This document shows positions 7,804 through 14,952 of a stretch of DNA of 16,114 nucleotides, piece by piece (the stretch's first letter is position 1; every line of letters starts with the position of its first letter). The translations under genes and the position numbers were made by a program. The notes beneath the pieces were generated by a model. It saw nothing but the letters and a program-made list of their open reading frames with translations, was not told the origin of the DNA and searched no databases. The stretch is from Rhodospirillaceae bacterium (lineage in GTDB: Bacteria; Pseudomonadota; Alphaproteobacteria; Puniceispirillales; Puniceispirillaceae). The DNA is taken from positions 1 through 16,114 of the forward strand of contig PBLM01000055.1 in assembly GCA_002721775.1 (NCBI GenBank). The letters run 5' to 3'.

Positions 7804-7908
7804 ATGCGTAAACAACAAAGTGATCCGATAAACTGGAAGTTGCGCCTTAGCTTAGTGACAGTTGCGTGTTGTAGCGTCGTAGCTGTCGTAACCCTGCCTT
7901 TCGTTTGA
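7804..7908 (+). CDS. Possible small membrane protein (34 aa)
   Basis: An ATG at 7804 opens 34 codons with a polar, basic start (MRKQQSDPINWKLR) followed by a hydrophobic helix LSLVTVACCSVVAVVTLPFV, the layout of a single-pass small protein. The frame can be extended upstream to a non-ATG start at 7705. There is only a weak AGG before the ATG. CCTTTC-GTTT-GAAAGG forms a hairpin across the stop codon. It may equally be a chance frame; no family is recognised. Confidence 0.22.
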   Translation: MRKQQSDPINWKLRLSLVTVACCSVVAVVTLPFV

Positions 7909-7912
7909 AAGG
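7897..7912 (+). terminator. Short hairpin overlapping the stop of the small ORF
   Basis: CCTTTC and GAAAGG pair perfectly around GTTT. No T-run follows on the plus strand, so termination is doubtful; listed because it coincides with the end of the small hydrophobic frame. Confidence 0.2.
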
Positions 7913-8124
7913 AAAGGCTCATTAATTATTTAGCCAACCCTTGATTTTTGTCACGCAGCTGTGACTTTAAAACAAATAAGGCCTCAAAAGCAGACGCTCT
8001 CAATGGCTTATATGTCGTGGGCGATAGAACTCAAGCTTGTCAAGAAAGCTTCCTAACATGTCAGGAGACAATATAATTCAAGCAGTGATGGTGAGTGAGC
8101 GTATTGTTTAATGCCTTCAATCCC

Positions 8125-8184
8125 GCACAATTTGGCACATAGCTGGCACATGTGACTAAATTTTGCAACGGAAACTGTGGCACA
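8125..8184. repeat. Phased GCACA motifs
   Basis: GCACA occurs at 8125, 8135, 8146 and 8180, so at steps of 10, 11 and 34 bases, close to whole helical turns. Two of them sit in the longer direct repeat TGGCACAT (8133-8140 and 8144-8151). Same-face spacing of this kind is seen in binding sites for cooperative regulators or in recombinase arm sites; which, if either, applies is not known. Confidence 0.3.
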
Positions 8185-8344
8185 CTGACGTATAAAGAAT
8201 CTTTTATTGCTTGTTTGTCTAGTTTTGCTCTCAGCCAATTATTATCGTCGAACAGTTTATCTCTGTCTTCTATTCATGAGTTGATAAGTTAAAGCTCTAT
8301 CTACTCAACCTGCCGACTGCCATCACAACTGCGAACCCTCAAAC

Positions 8345-10285
8345 TCAATTTTCTTTTTCCTGCTTATCCAAATCAACACGTAACCAACTATCTTTGCTCA
8401 AATCCCATAGCCAAATAACTTCAGTTGGAAGCATACCCGGTTCCTTTTTAACTGAACCCTTATCCAAACTTTCACGCTCGATTTGTTTCACCGCGTTTGC
8501 AGAAACTAAGCTCATAGCTTGATTTTTAACTTTTTGAGGTTTCTGTTTTATTAGGTTTGTTGGATTATTTTTCTGACCTTTCACTGGCGGTGATAACACT
8601 CTCTTAGTTATTGGCGCAGATGAATTATTGCGGCTAAACGTTGCAGAATGAGAGAGGGGCACGACTAAATTAAGTGAAGCAGAAAAAGTTTTTGAATCAG
8701 TTAAATTCTGGATTTGGAAATCAAACAACTTTTGACCATCGCCATCTCCAACGAGAAATACATGAATATTTGTGCCACAAGAATTGTTGTCCAAATTCGA
8801 CGAAATCCTCTGACACGAATAACCTGGCGCAACCGACAATGTATTGCCAAGACCACTTACATTGCCCAATTTTGGGCGAAATTTAAATTCTGGTGCCACG
8901 GAAATTTCTGTAACATTGACTTTAGAATCACCAACCTTTAAATCCTCATATATTGAACCAAACTCAAAACTTGACCTTACCGCTTTTGCTTTACTGACAC
9001 CGTGGTCAAAAGATAAAGACGGCCAGATCTCAATCTTTCCTTCTATGAAATCTGGGGGATCTAATAAAGAAGCTTTTAGGAGCCCTCTAAGAGAAAACCC
9101 ATAGAGATATGAAACTGTTTCAAATTTAGAAGACCATATTTGTCCATTCGAGCCCAACTCCGCTTTTCCCTGTCCTAAAGCAACCATTAAATGGTTTTCT
9201 AGAAATGCGTTTTCTCTAACGTTCATTATATTATAGACTGTAAATGAAGTTCCTTTGTTCTCAACCTTTCCAGAATTTGGGTTTACAGTGTCCGAGTTGT
9301 GATATTGCAGTCCAAATGCGCCACCAATAGTTCCTAAATCTTTTGCTGGTTGCTCAACTGAAACTCTTATCTCACTATTTGTAGTTTCATTACCATTCCG
9401 ATTATCTACATAGCTTAATGCAGTATCTATGTTCCAACGACTTCCATTTTTCACCGGTTGTGTATTCGAAGAAGAGGTAGTAAATTTCGAAATATTTTCA
9501 TTTACAAAAATATGATTTATTGGTTTTTCATAATCATAAAAATCAAGTTTGCTCTCAGGTTGATCCTGTTCCACATTTTTCTGGTAAGCAATATGTCTCT
9601 CAATTGCATCAGAAATATACATTTTATTAAATTTTATTAGACTTTTAGTCCTGTTTAGAACCTCGAGGTTAACAGTGGTTGCCAGTTTGGCCGCTGCGTC
9701 AGTCTGGTCTGTATCACCAAAAGACACCGGTTCACCATAGATGTATAAATTCACACCATCGGAAACCGTTCGATTGGGTAAATAAGAGGTAACAACGATG
9801 TAATAGGTTTGTCCCCCGACAAGATTTTCAGTTATTTGTGGGCAATATGACACCCGTCCCCCGCAAGTACCCATGGTAACGCCAACAGAGCGGGTGCCAG
9901 TAAAATCATCTTTTACAGTCTGAGCGTTAGTTGCCGGAGTGCTTGATTGAAATGCCCCAGAATAAAATATAATTACTGTATCTTCGGTACTAGACGATAA
10001 GCCTATCTCGTAAGTTCCTGAAGAACTCGGAACAAAGTATTGAGCAACAAAATTTCGATTTGAACCGGTGGTAGCTAAATTCGCAGTGGAGCTTAATGTT
10101 GGACCTCCACCATTGAATGACCCAGATGTTGCTCCGTCAGAATTTGTAGTCAACACTGTCTCACTGAGGATTGGCGCGGCAAAAGTTGAAGAACTAGTTA
10201 CCGCCCAAATAAGGAGACAAACTATGAGTTGTAATAAAACTTGCTCGGTATTTTCTTTATTCGCACTTGGCCTATGAATAGTCAT
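8345..10285 (-). CDS. Autotransporter-like surface protein with PPC-like passenger and basic C-terminal tail
   Basis: A 646-residue exported protein that I recognise only by architecture. A signal peptide with a longer polar start and hydrophobic core IVCLLIWAV ends near TFAA (34-37). Residues 40-185 are Ser/Thr/Gly-rich beta structure with QYFVPSSSGTYEIGL (82-96) and GGQTYYIVVTSY (157-168), resembling PPC-type or lectin-like sandwiches, with a possible C141/C148 disulfide. Residues 195-235 form an amphipathic helix (LIKFNKMYISDAIERH) like the helix that precedes an autotransporter barrel. From 280 to 545 alternating polar/hydrophobic strands fit a 12-strand outer-membrane barrel. Residues 550-646 are Lys/Pro-rich and end EVIWLWDLSKDSW plus a charged tail, not a terminal aromatic beta-signal. 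The gene stands alone, leftward, with no strong ribosome site. Adhesin or porin-like roles are guesses. Confidence 0.62.
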   Translation of the reverse strand: MTIHRPSANKENTEQVLLQLIVCLLIWAVTSSSTFAAPILSETVLTTNSDGATSGSFNGGGPTLSSTANLATTGSNRNFVAQYFVPSSSGTYEIGLSSSTEDTVIIFYSGAFQSSTPATNAQTVKDDFTGTRSVGVTMGTCGGRVSYCPQITENLVGGQTYYIVVTSYLPNRTVSDGVNLYIYGEPVSFGDTDQTDAAAKLATTVNLEVLNRTKSLIKFNKMYISDAIERHIAYQKNVEQDQPESKLDFYDYEKPINHIFVNENISKFTTSSSNTQPVKNGSRWNIDTALSYVDNRNGNETTNSEIRVSVEQPAKDLGTIGGAFGLQYHNSDTVNPNSGKVENKGTSFTVYNIMNVRENAFLENHLMVALGQGKAELGSNGQIWSSKFETVSYLYGFSLRGLLKASLLDPPDFIEGKIEIWPSLSFDHGVSKAKAVRSSFEFGSIYEDLKVGDSKVNVTEISVAPEFKFRPKLGNVSGLGNTLSVAPGYSCQRISSNLDNNSCGTNIHVFLVGDGDGQKLFDFQIQNLTDSKTFSASLNLVVPLSHSATFSRNNSSAPITKRVLSPPVKGQKNNPTNLIKQKPQKVKNQAMSLVSANAVKQIERESLDKGSVKKEPGMLPTEVIWLWDLSKDSWLRVDLDKQEKEN

Positions 10286-10901
10286 TACATTTAAAACACT
10301 ACTTCATTTTCAACGAATTGAAAAATATCATTAGGGCTCATTCACAAAAACTTATTTCTTGGACCATTAAAATCCACTTGTTCATGGGAGAAAAGCAATG
10401 TTCTCACTTACACACTTTTTTGTTAACAGGATTATAGGTAAAGTTTGAACCTTTCCGTTAAAGTCAAAAGCTCATATTTTAAACAACTTTTTGGCGGGAG
10501 TAGCGGAACTCGAACCCACAGACTCCGGGGTTACAGGCCGTTATTTGAAAGTAATTAGGGGTAAAACAGTAGAAATAGTACTATATATTGCTTGGCGTTT
10601 ACGAGTTATTCCCATGCAAAACATAGCACGAAAGTTACATAAAGTAGCATAGCCAGCTGTAACGCCCCATCAAGCTTTTCTGCAGGTTTTTCACATTATT
10701 ACAATGGTTAAAATTCAAAGTACAATGCTCCAACACCAATAAATCAAAAACTTTCACTAGAGCAATGTGATTAATTTTCTATTTATTTTTCGCTAAAGTC
10801 ATAGTTGAGCTTGCCTCGACAACTCGAACTTTTACAAGTCAAATTATCCTACTAAATGGTCGCTAATGACTTTTTCTCTTTTGGGGAAATGCATCAACAT
10901 C
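10286..10901. other. Intergenic region between the autotransporter-like gene and the DUF779 operon
   Basis: This 616-bp stretch holds an AT-rich hairpin in the autotransporter gene leader (TTTTCAA-CGAA-TTGAAAA, 10307-10324) and the tRNA-Asp relic at 10492-10540. No protein-coding frame is credible. The right part contains ACTCGAAC at about 10821, a T-loop-like string with no pairing stem. Confidence 0.6.
10492..10540 (-). pseudogene. tRNA-Asp 3'-half relic (candidate attachment-site scar 1)
   Basis: Read on the minus strand, the 49 bases run from the anticodon region GGCCTGTAACCCCGG through GTGGGTTCGAG to TACTCCCGCCA. Alphaproteobacterial tRNA-Asp ends in the same way: GCCTGTCACGCCGG, GGGTTCGAGT, then CTCCCGCCA. 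The anticodon GTC has become GTA, the T-stem pairs only with G-U wobbles, and no D-arm or 5' acceptor strand follows at higher coordinates, so this cannot be a working tRNA. It keeps the encoded CCA end. It is the left boundary of the aldehyde dehydrogenase module. Confidence 0.72.
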
Positions 10902-11315
10902 TCAACTTGTCGTTTTCAAACCATCTATATCATTTATATCACTTGCACGTATCGGAGGACACGCCCGAAGTTGGTTGGTTTCCTCATCTGAAAACACACG
11001 CGAACGAGTAAGAAATCTTTTTCCAGTGGGCCCCTCTATAGAAAACATCCCACCTCTTCCGGACACTACATCAATAATCAGTTGTGTGTGTTCCCAATAA
11101 GTGAATTGGTCATCAGCAATAAAAAACGGCTGGTCGCAAATATTACCTAAAAGTACATCTCTAGAACCCACCCTAAAGTCTCCCCGAGGGAAACACATAG
11201 GGGCCGAGCCATCACAACAACCACCAGATTGATGGAAAAGTAGCGGACCGTGAACTGAAATTAGTTCTCCTATTAATTCAACGGTTTTTTCAGTCGCAGA
11301 TACACGTTCAATCAT
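10902..11315 (-). CDS. DUF779 protein, partner of aldehyde dehydrogenase
   Basis: A 137-residue small cytoplasmic protein. The frame is open further upstream, but the start at 11315 is chosen because GGAG lies seven bases before it and the family homology begins just after it. The signature is GPLLFHQSGGCCDGSAPMC (23-41) with Cys33, Cys34 and Cys41, followed by YWEHTQLIIDV (73-83) and a C-terminal FSIEGPTGKRFLTRSRVF (91-108). The clustered cysteines and histidine suggest metal binding or redox sensitivity, but no activity is established. DUF779 genes often sit directly after AldB/ExaC-type aldehyde dehydrogenases, as here (55-base gap), so a helper role for that enzyme is a fair inference. 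A strong stem-loop lies in the gap. Confidence 0.88.
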   Translation of the reverse strand: MIERVSATEKTVELIGELISVHGPLLFHQSGGCCDGSAPMCFPRGDFRVGSRDVLLGNICDQPFFIADDQFTYWEHTQLIIDVVSGRGGMFSIEGPTGKRFLTRSRVFSDEETNQLRACPPIRASDINDIDGLKTTS

Positions 11316-11327
11316 TACAATACTCCA

Positions 11328-11360
11328 AAAGCACTGCCCCAAAATCTGGAACAGTGCTTT
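11328..11360 (-). promoter_or_regulatory. Intercistronic stem-loop between aldehyde dehydrogenase and DUF779 genes
   Basis: AAAGCACTG and CAGTGCTTT form a 9-bp perfect stem with a 15-base loop. On the transcribed strand it is followed by a short T-run and then immediately by the GGAG of the DUF779 gene. It could lower downstream expression as a partial terminator, protect the upstream mRNA, or affect access to the ribosome site. Confidence 0.6.
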
Positions 11361-11370
11361 ATTGATTTTT

Positions 11371-12933
11371 TTAGAAGAAACCGTCTGGAACCTCTGAATA
11401 AGACACAAGGACATTTTTTGTTTGTTGATAATGACTCAGCATCATCTTATGCGTTTCTCGTCCAATTCCCGAGTTTTTATATCCTCCAAAAGCTGCATGA
11501 GCGGGATAAGAATGGTAATTGTTAACCCACACTCGGCCAGCTTGTATGCCGCGGCCCATTCTGTAGCAAATGTTAGCATCGCGAGACCAAACACCAGCAC
11601 CGAGCCCATACAGAGTATCATTCGCAATCTCTAGTGCCTCGGACTCTTCTTTAAAAGTCGTAACAGACACTACAGGTCCAAATATTTCCTCCTGGAAAAT
11701 TCGCATAGAATTATTGCCCTTAAATGCGGTAGGTTGAACGTAATAACCTCCAGCAAGTTCATTACTCAGAGTTCTCTGCTCCCCACCAAACAAAACTTCA
11801 GCACCTTCTTGACGTCCAATATCCATGTAAGACATGATCTTATCAAATTGTTCACTGGATGCCTGCGCTCCAACTTGAGTATTGAGGTCAAAGGGTGTTC
11901 CACAGTTCAGTGCGTCCACTCTCTGTTTTACCATTTCCATGAATGGTTCATAAATATCCTCATGAATTACAGCTCTAGACGGGCAAGTGCAAACTTCACC
12001 TTGATTGAAGTATGCATGAAGAAAGCCCTCCACACAGCGGGAAATGTAGTCATCTGAACCTTGCATTATGTCTTTGAAATAAATGTTGGGACTTTTTCCG
12101 CCAAGCTCCAGTGTCACAGGTATCAAATTTTCAGACGCATACTGAAGAATTAGTCTTCCAGTGGTTGTTTCCCCCGTGAAGCCTACCTTTTTGACCCTGT
12201 TGCTGGATGCTAATGGTTTTCCAGCTTCAACGCCAAAACCCTGAACAATATTTACCACACCTGGTGGCAATAAATCTTCGATCAACTCCATTAGAACACA
12301 AATAGAAAATGGAGTTTGCTCTGCGGGTTTCAACACAACAGCATTACCGGCGGCAAGAGCAGGTGCAAGTTTCCACGCTGCCATCAAAATTGGGAAATTC
12401 CAAGGAATAATTTGTCCAACAACACCTAAGGGTTCTGGATAATGGTAAGCCATCATACCTTGAGCCGAATTACCGCCTCCTGATTGCATTCCGTCAATGT
12501 TTCCTATTGACCCTTCTTGCGCACGGATGGCGCCAGCAAAATACCTAAAATGATCGACTGTCAAAGGAATATCAGCTGCAAACCCTTCTCTGATTGGCTT
12601 TCCATTATCTAAGGTTTCAGCAAGTGCGAGCATTTCTGTGTTTTCTTCAATACGATCTGCTATTTTAAGAAGAATATTAGCTCGAATTGCTGGACCAGTC
12701 CGGCCCCAGTCTGGAGCAGCGGCGTGTGCTGCATCCAAAGCTGCCTCTACATCAGCTGAGTTTGACCTCGGGATTTCACAAATTACCTTTCCGCTTGTTG
12801 GTGAAATATTTTCAAAATACTTACCATCTCTCGGAGCAGCCCACTTTCCCCCAATGTAGTTTTCATATCGTGACTTGGGCATGAGTTTTGCGCCTTCATC
12901 ACCTGGATAAATAAAAGGACTTACTTGATCCAT
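11371..12933 (-). CDS. NAD-dependent (acet)aldehyde dehydrogenase, AldB/ExaC type
   Basis: A 520-residue cytoplasmic enzyme that oxidises short aldehydes such as acetaldehyde to the acid. The ATG at 12933 is preferred over an in-frame GTG four codons earlier because GGAGG lies seven bases before it. Motifs are [11 protein letters not shown] (175-185) with Asn179, LELGGKSPN (275-283) with general-base Glu276, [11 protein letters not shown] (310-320) with nucleophile Cys315, EEIFGPV (415-421) and [19 protein letters not shown] (481-499). The CTCPSR pattern and the N-terminal [10 protein letters not shown] are typical of E. coli AldB and Pseudomonas ExaC, with matching length (about 510). It is the first gene of a two-gene operon with DUF779 and supports growth on, or relief from, alcohols and aldehydes. 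The module lies between two tRNA-Asp relics and is AT-richer than the crotonase next to it. Confidence 0.94.
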   Translation of the reverse strand: MDQVSPFIYPGDEGAKLMPKSRYENYIGGKWAAPRDGKYFENISPTSGKVICEIPRSNSADVEAALDAAHAAAPDWGRTGPAIRANILLKIADRIEENTEMLALAETLDNGKPIREGFAADIPLTVDHFRYFAGAIRAQEGSIGNIDGMQSGGGNSAQGMMAYHYPEPLGVVGQIIPWNFPILMAAWKLAPALAAGNAVVLKPAEQTPFSICVLMELIEDLLPPGVVNIVQGFGVEAGKPLASSNRVKKVGFTGETTTGRLILQYASENLIPVTLELGGKSPNIYFKDIMQGSDDYISRCVEGFLHAYFNQGEVCTCPSRAVIHEDIYEPFMEMVKQRVDALNCGTPFDLNTQVGAQASSEQFDKIMSYMDIGRQEGAEVLFGGEQRTLSNELAGGYYVQPTAFKGNNSMRIFQEEIFGPVVSVTTFKEESEALEIANDTLYGLGAGVWSRDANICYRMGRGIQAGRVWVNNYHSYPAHAAFGGYKNSGIGRETHKMMLSHYQQTKNVLVSYSEVPDGFF

Positions 12934-13590
12934 GGTTTCCTCCACTTTGTTTGATTGAATATTTTTTTCCGATAACGATATCCATTAACATTAAATGCTG
13001 AAAGGCTTTAAGAATTATTTTCCAATAGTCAAAAAAATATTGTGATCGAAAATTAAAAACTAAATGTCTCCTGTAAGTTAGAAGCAATCAAGGCAAGGCC
13101 TTTTAAATTCCTCAATTTTTACTGATATATAATATTTTGTCGACTTCTGCTCCATTTTTAGGCAACTACTGGGCTCTTAAAACTTGGGGCTTCAGGAAAT
13201 GGCTCAAATTTAATGAAGCCTTGGCTGCACAAATGTTTGCGGACAATTAACGATTGTAAATATTTAAGAAATGAATGGCGAAAATAAGTGAACTCGAACC
13301 CGCGGTCTCCGGCGTGATAGGCAGTTTTTTTGGATAACAAGGGGAAAATCGATAGCATTTAGGTTAAATACTGCCCATCATTTACTATATGACCCCATAT
13401 AATTTTGCAGACAGACTGTAGGCACTTGCTGCAGCGTTATATCAATGCGCGATAGCTTTTCATTGAACATGCTTTCTCTGTTCTTTTTTATCACGCAGAA
13501 GCTGGTGATATGATATAGCAATGCAATCCAAACGAATTATTGATAGTCATTGATACAGGCTAATCCTTCACTTAATTCCTTAAAATGAGT
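12934..13590. other. Intergenic region containing tRNA-Asp scar 2
   Basis: This 657-bp stretch holds the leader of the aldehyde dehydrogenase operon (to about 13100), the tRNA relic at 13276-13324 with conserved sequence just right of it, and the downstream region of the crotonase gene. An open leftward frame over 13158-13358 reads AGDRGFE across the relic, the known artefact of translating a tRNA T-arm, so I do not call it a gene. I find no recombinase remnant here. Confidence 0.6.
13276..13324 (-). pseudogene. tRNA-Asp 3'-half relic (candidate attachment-site scar 2)
   Basis: On the minus strand these 49 bases read CTGCCTATCACGCCGGAGAC, then CGCGGGTTCGAGT, ending in TTTTCGCCA. The anticodon and T-loop parts match alphaproteobacterial tRNA-Asp better than relic 1 does, but the anticodon reads ATC, the acceptor strand is mutated and the T-stem no longer pairs. 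Aligned without gaps to relic 1, about 36 of 49 positions agree, and both stop resembling a tRNA at the same point, before the D-arm. Sequence to the right (AAGGGGAAAA) matches that right of relic 1 at almost the same distance. Confidence 0.72.
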
Positions 13591-14370
13591 TCATTCCGAC
13601 CGCCATTGTGGTTCACGTTTTTTCAAAAATGCCTCGCGCCCTTCAATAGCATCCTTGCTATTGATCATTCTCTCAAATGCTGAATAGGTTTCTGCAAATG
13701 CGTCTTCAAGTTCAGTTTTTTCTCGTCCTTGATCCATCATCTGCTTTGTTGCTTGCACCGCCAATGGCGCACCCTTGCATATTTCGCGAGCGAGAGAGAG
13801 TGCTTGTTTAAGCACAGAACCCTTTTCACATAAAATATTCACCAGACCAATTCGGTAGGCAGTTTCGGCGCTGAACATTCGCGAAGTCAACGCTAATTCC
13901 TTTGCATGTTTTTCTGAAATCTGTCGCATTAAACGGTGCAGTCCACCGCTTGCAGCTAGTCCAACCCGAGGTTCCGGCAAGGCAAAGCGGGAGTTTCGAT
14001 CTGCCACACAAAGGTCGCATGCAAGAACAATCTCGAGGCCACCTCCGATTGCGTCTCCATTAACCGCAGCGATGACAGGCTTTATCAAATCAAATCTCTC
14101 AGCAAGCCCCCCAAACCCCGAGGGAGGCAAATTATCTCTCCGCAAACCAGCCTTAACGGATAGGTCAGAACCTGCGCAAAAGGCTTTATTACCAGCGCCG
14201 GTAATAATGGCCACTTGAATGCTTGCATGCGCAGAAAATTTATCGAAAAGTTCGGCGAGGCAGTTATGTGCCTCAGGATTTAGAGCATTTCGACGACGTG
14301 GGTTATCAATGGTTAATATCAGAACGTTTCCAACTGTTTCCCAGTTTATGCCGGCTCTCTTTCCATTCAT
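13591..14370 (-). CDS. Enoyl-CoA hydratase/isomerase family protein, CaiD-like crotonase
   Basis: A 259-residue crotonase-fold enzyme acting on CoA thioesters. The ATG at 14370 is chosen; GAGGAG lies nine bases before it and a TTG three bases earlier is a possible alternative. VAIITGAGNKAFCAGSDL (53-70) supplies the first oxyanion-hole strand, IGGGLEIV (108-115) the second with Glu113, and ALPEPRVGL carries Glu133. The two glutamates are 20 residues apart as in true hydratases, so hydration/dehydration activity is expected. The C-terminal DAIEGREAFLKKREPQWR and GFGGLAERFDLIKPVIAAVN closely resemble carnitinyl-CoA dehydratase (CaiD) and its relatives, but no acyl-CoA ligase or CoA-transferase is nearby, so the substrate is open. 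It stands alone between a tRNA-Asp and a tRNA-Trp relic, with G+C nearer to region 1 than to its direct neighbours. Confidence 0.9.
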   Translation of the reverse strand: MNGKRAGINWETVGNVLILTIDNPRRRNALNPEAHNCLAELFDKFSAHASIQVAIITGAGNKAFCAGSDLSVKAGLRRDNLPPSGFGGLAERFDLIKPVIAAVNGDAIGGGLEIVLACDLCVADRNSRFALPEPRVGLAASGGLHRLMRQISEKHAKELALTSRMFSAETAYRIGLVNILCEKGSVLKQALSLAREICKGAPLAVQATKQMMDQGREKTELEDAFAETYSAFERMINSKDAIEGREAFLKKREPQWRSE

Positions 14371-14546
14371 CAATTGGGTCTCCTCAGAGAAAAATCGCTA
14401 ATTAAATGCTGCGTTTCAAAAGTAATTGGATGTTTGAAATTGTAAAGCCAAGTGATCACAATAAAAAAGTGTGTAGAAATAAAAAATAGCAACAGCGTGC
14501 AAACACTGCGTTCGGCTTAAATATTGTAATTGTAAAAGAACTTATA

Positions 14547-14625
14547 TGCAGTGGTGAATGGACAGAACCCTCAACTCCCGGTTTTGGAAAACGGCTGAAT
14601 AATCTCTACCCTGATTGAATGCATC
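14547..14625 (-). pseudogene. Decayed tRNA-Trp gene
   Basis: On the minus strand the core reads CGTTTTCCAAAACCGGGAGT followed by TTGAGGGTTC, close to the anticodon arm (CCA anticodon, CTCCAAAACCG) and T-arm of tRNA-Trp; the 3' end CACCACTGCA resembles CCCCTGCCA with a lost base. At higher coordinates GGTAGAGAT (complement of 14602-14610) is the D-arm. Stems no longer pair, an insertion of a few bases separates D-arm and anticodon arm, and the T-loop has lost its CGA. It is therefore a relic, more complete than the two Asp relics. Confidence 0.62.
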
Positions 14626-14718
14626 AAATACATTACATAAATAAACAAGTCTTCAGAACTAGTCATTACAGTGTAGTCAATTCATTTCATCCCGTGTTAG
14701 CGTTTAGTTACCTTTTTA

Positions 14719-14870
14719 ATGCCTAAAAAGTCTTTGAAAATGCCACTTCAGCTGCCTACGGTTGGTGCTTTGTTAGTTTCTTCAACACCTCTGTGAGCTT
14801 AGGTTAAACCATGGATGACTTGCTTGAACGTGGTGGTCTTCATTTTAAGAAATTCACGAACATTCGCTGA
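14719..14870 (+). pseudogene. Broken N-terminal fragment resembling a MORN/YwqK-like secreted protein
   Basis: An ATG at 14719 opens 25 codons with a signal-like run (LQLPTVGALLVSSTP), ending in a stop. Sixteen bases on, in another frame, 14811-14870 reads MDDLLERGGLHFKKFTNIR and stops. That string recalls the MDDLVERxGLYYKKFTxVPF lead-in of secreted MORN-repeat (YwqK-type) proteins. The repeats themselves are absent. I read it as the remains of such a gene, frameshifted and truncated; the resemblance is from memory and short. Confidence 0.4.
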
Positions 14871-14934
14871 ATTGATAAATTTTGTTGAGAGGGCTTTTGA
14901 TCGGCACGAATAAGAAGGGGTTAACACGGGAGCT

Positions 14935-14952
14935 ATGAAGAGTAAATTATGA
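14935..14952 (+). promoter_or_regulatory. Five-codon upstream frame overlapping the exporter start
   Basis: ATG AAG AGT AAA TTA TGA encodes MKSKL and its stop overlaps the ATG of the YeiH-family gene. GGGAG precedes this small frame. It could couple translation of the exporter to a leader, or be chance; its own AAGAG may simply serve as the exporter's ribosome site. Confidence 0.3.

Larger units (their letters stand above)
7443..8344. other. Long AT-rich intergenic region (902 bp)
   Basis: No convincing protein gene fills this stretch. It holds the DUF1800 5' region with a 14-bp palindrome (7512-7525), a possible 34-codon small membrane ORF (7804-7908) ending in a hairpin, and a set of regularly spaced GCACA motifs (8125-8184). 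The region before the autotransporter-like gene's stop (8250-8344) shows nothing further that I can support. Confidence 0.6.
14371..14948. other. Intergenic region with tRNA-Trp relic and broken gene fragment
   Basis: This 578-bp stretch between the leftward crotonase and the rightward YeiH gene carries the decayed tRNA-Trp (14547-14625), a degenerate coding fragment (14719-14870) and a five-codon upstream frame before the exporter. I see no clear promoter. Confidence 0.6.

Noticed and set aside
8290..8340. tRNA-like strings: GCTCTATCTACT (D-arm-like) and GCGAACCCTC (T-loop-like)
   Set aside because: They are in the wrong order for one minus-strand tRNA and neither has pairing stems or a CCA end.
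10810..10840. ACTCGAAC resembling another tRNA T-loop
   Set aside because: The flanking bases cannot form a T-stem, and no CCA end or anticodon arm is present.
13158..13358. 66-codon leftward frame in the crotonase-aldehyde dehydrogenase gap
   Set aside because: It crosses the tRNA-Asp relic and yields AGDRGFE, a typical artefact of translating a tRNA; no other support.
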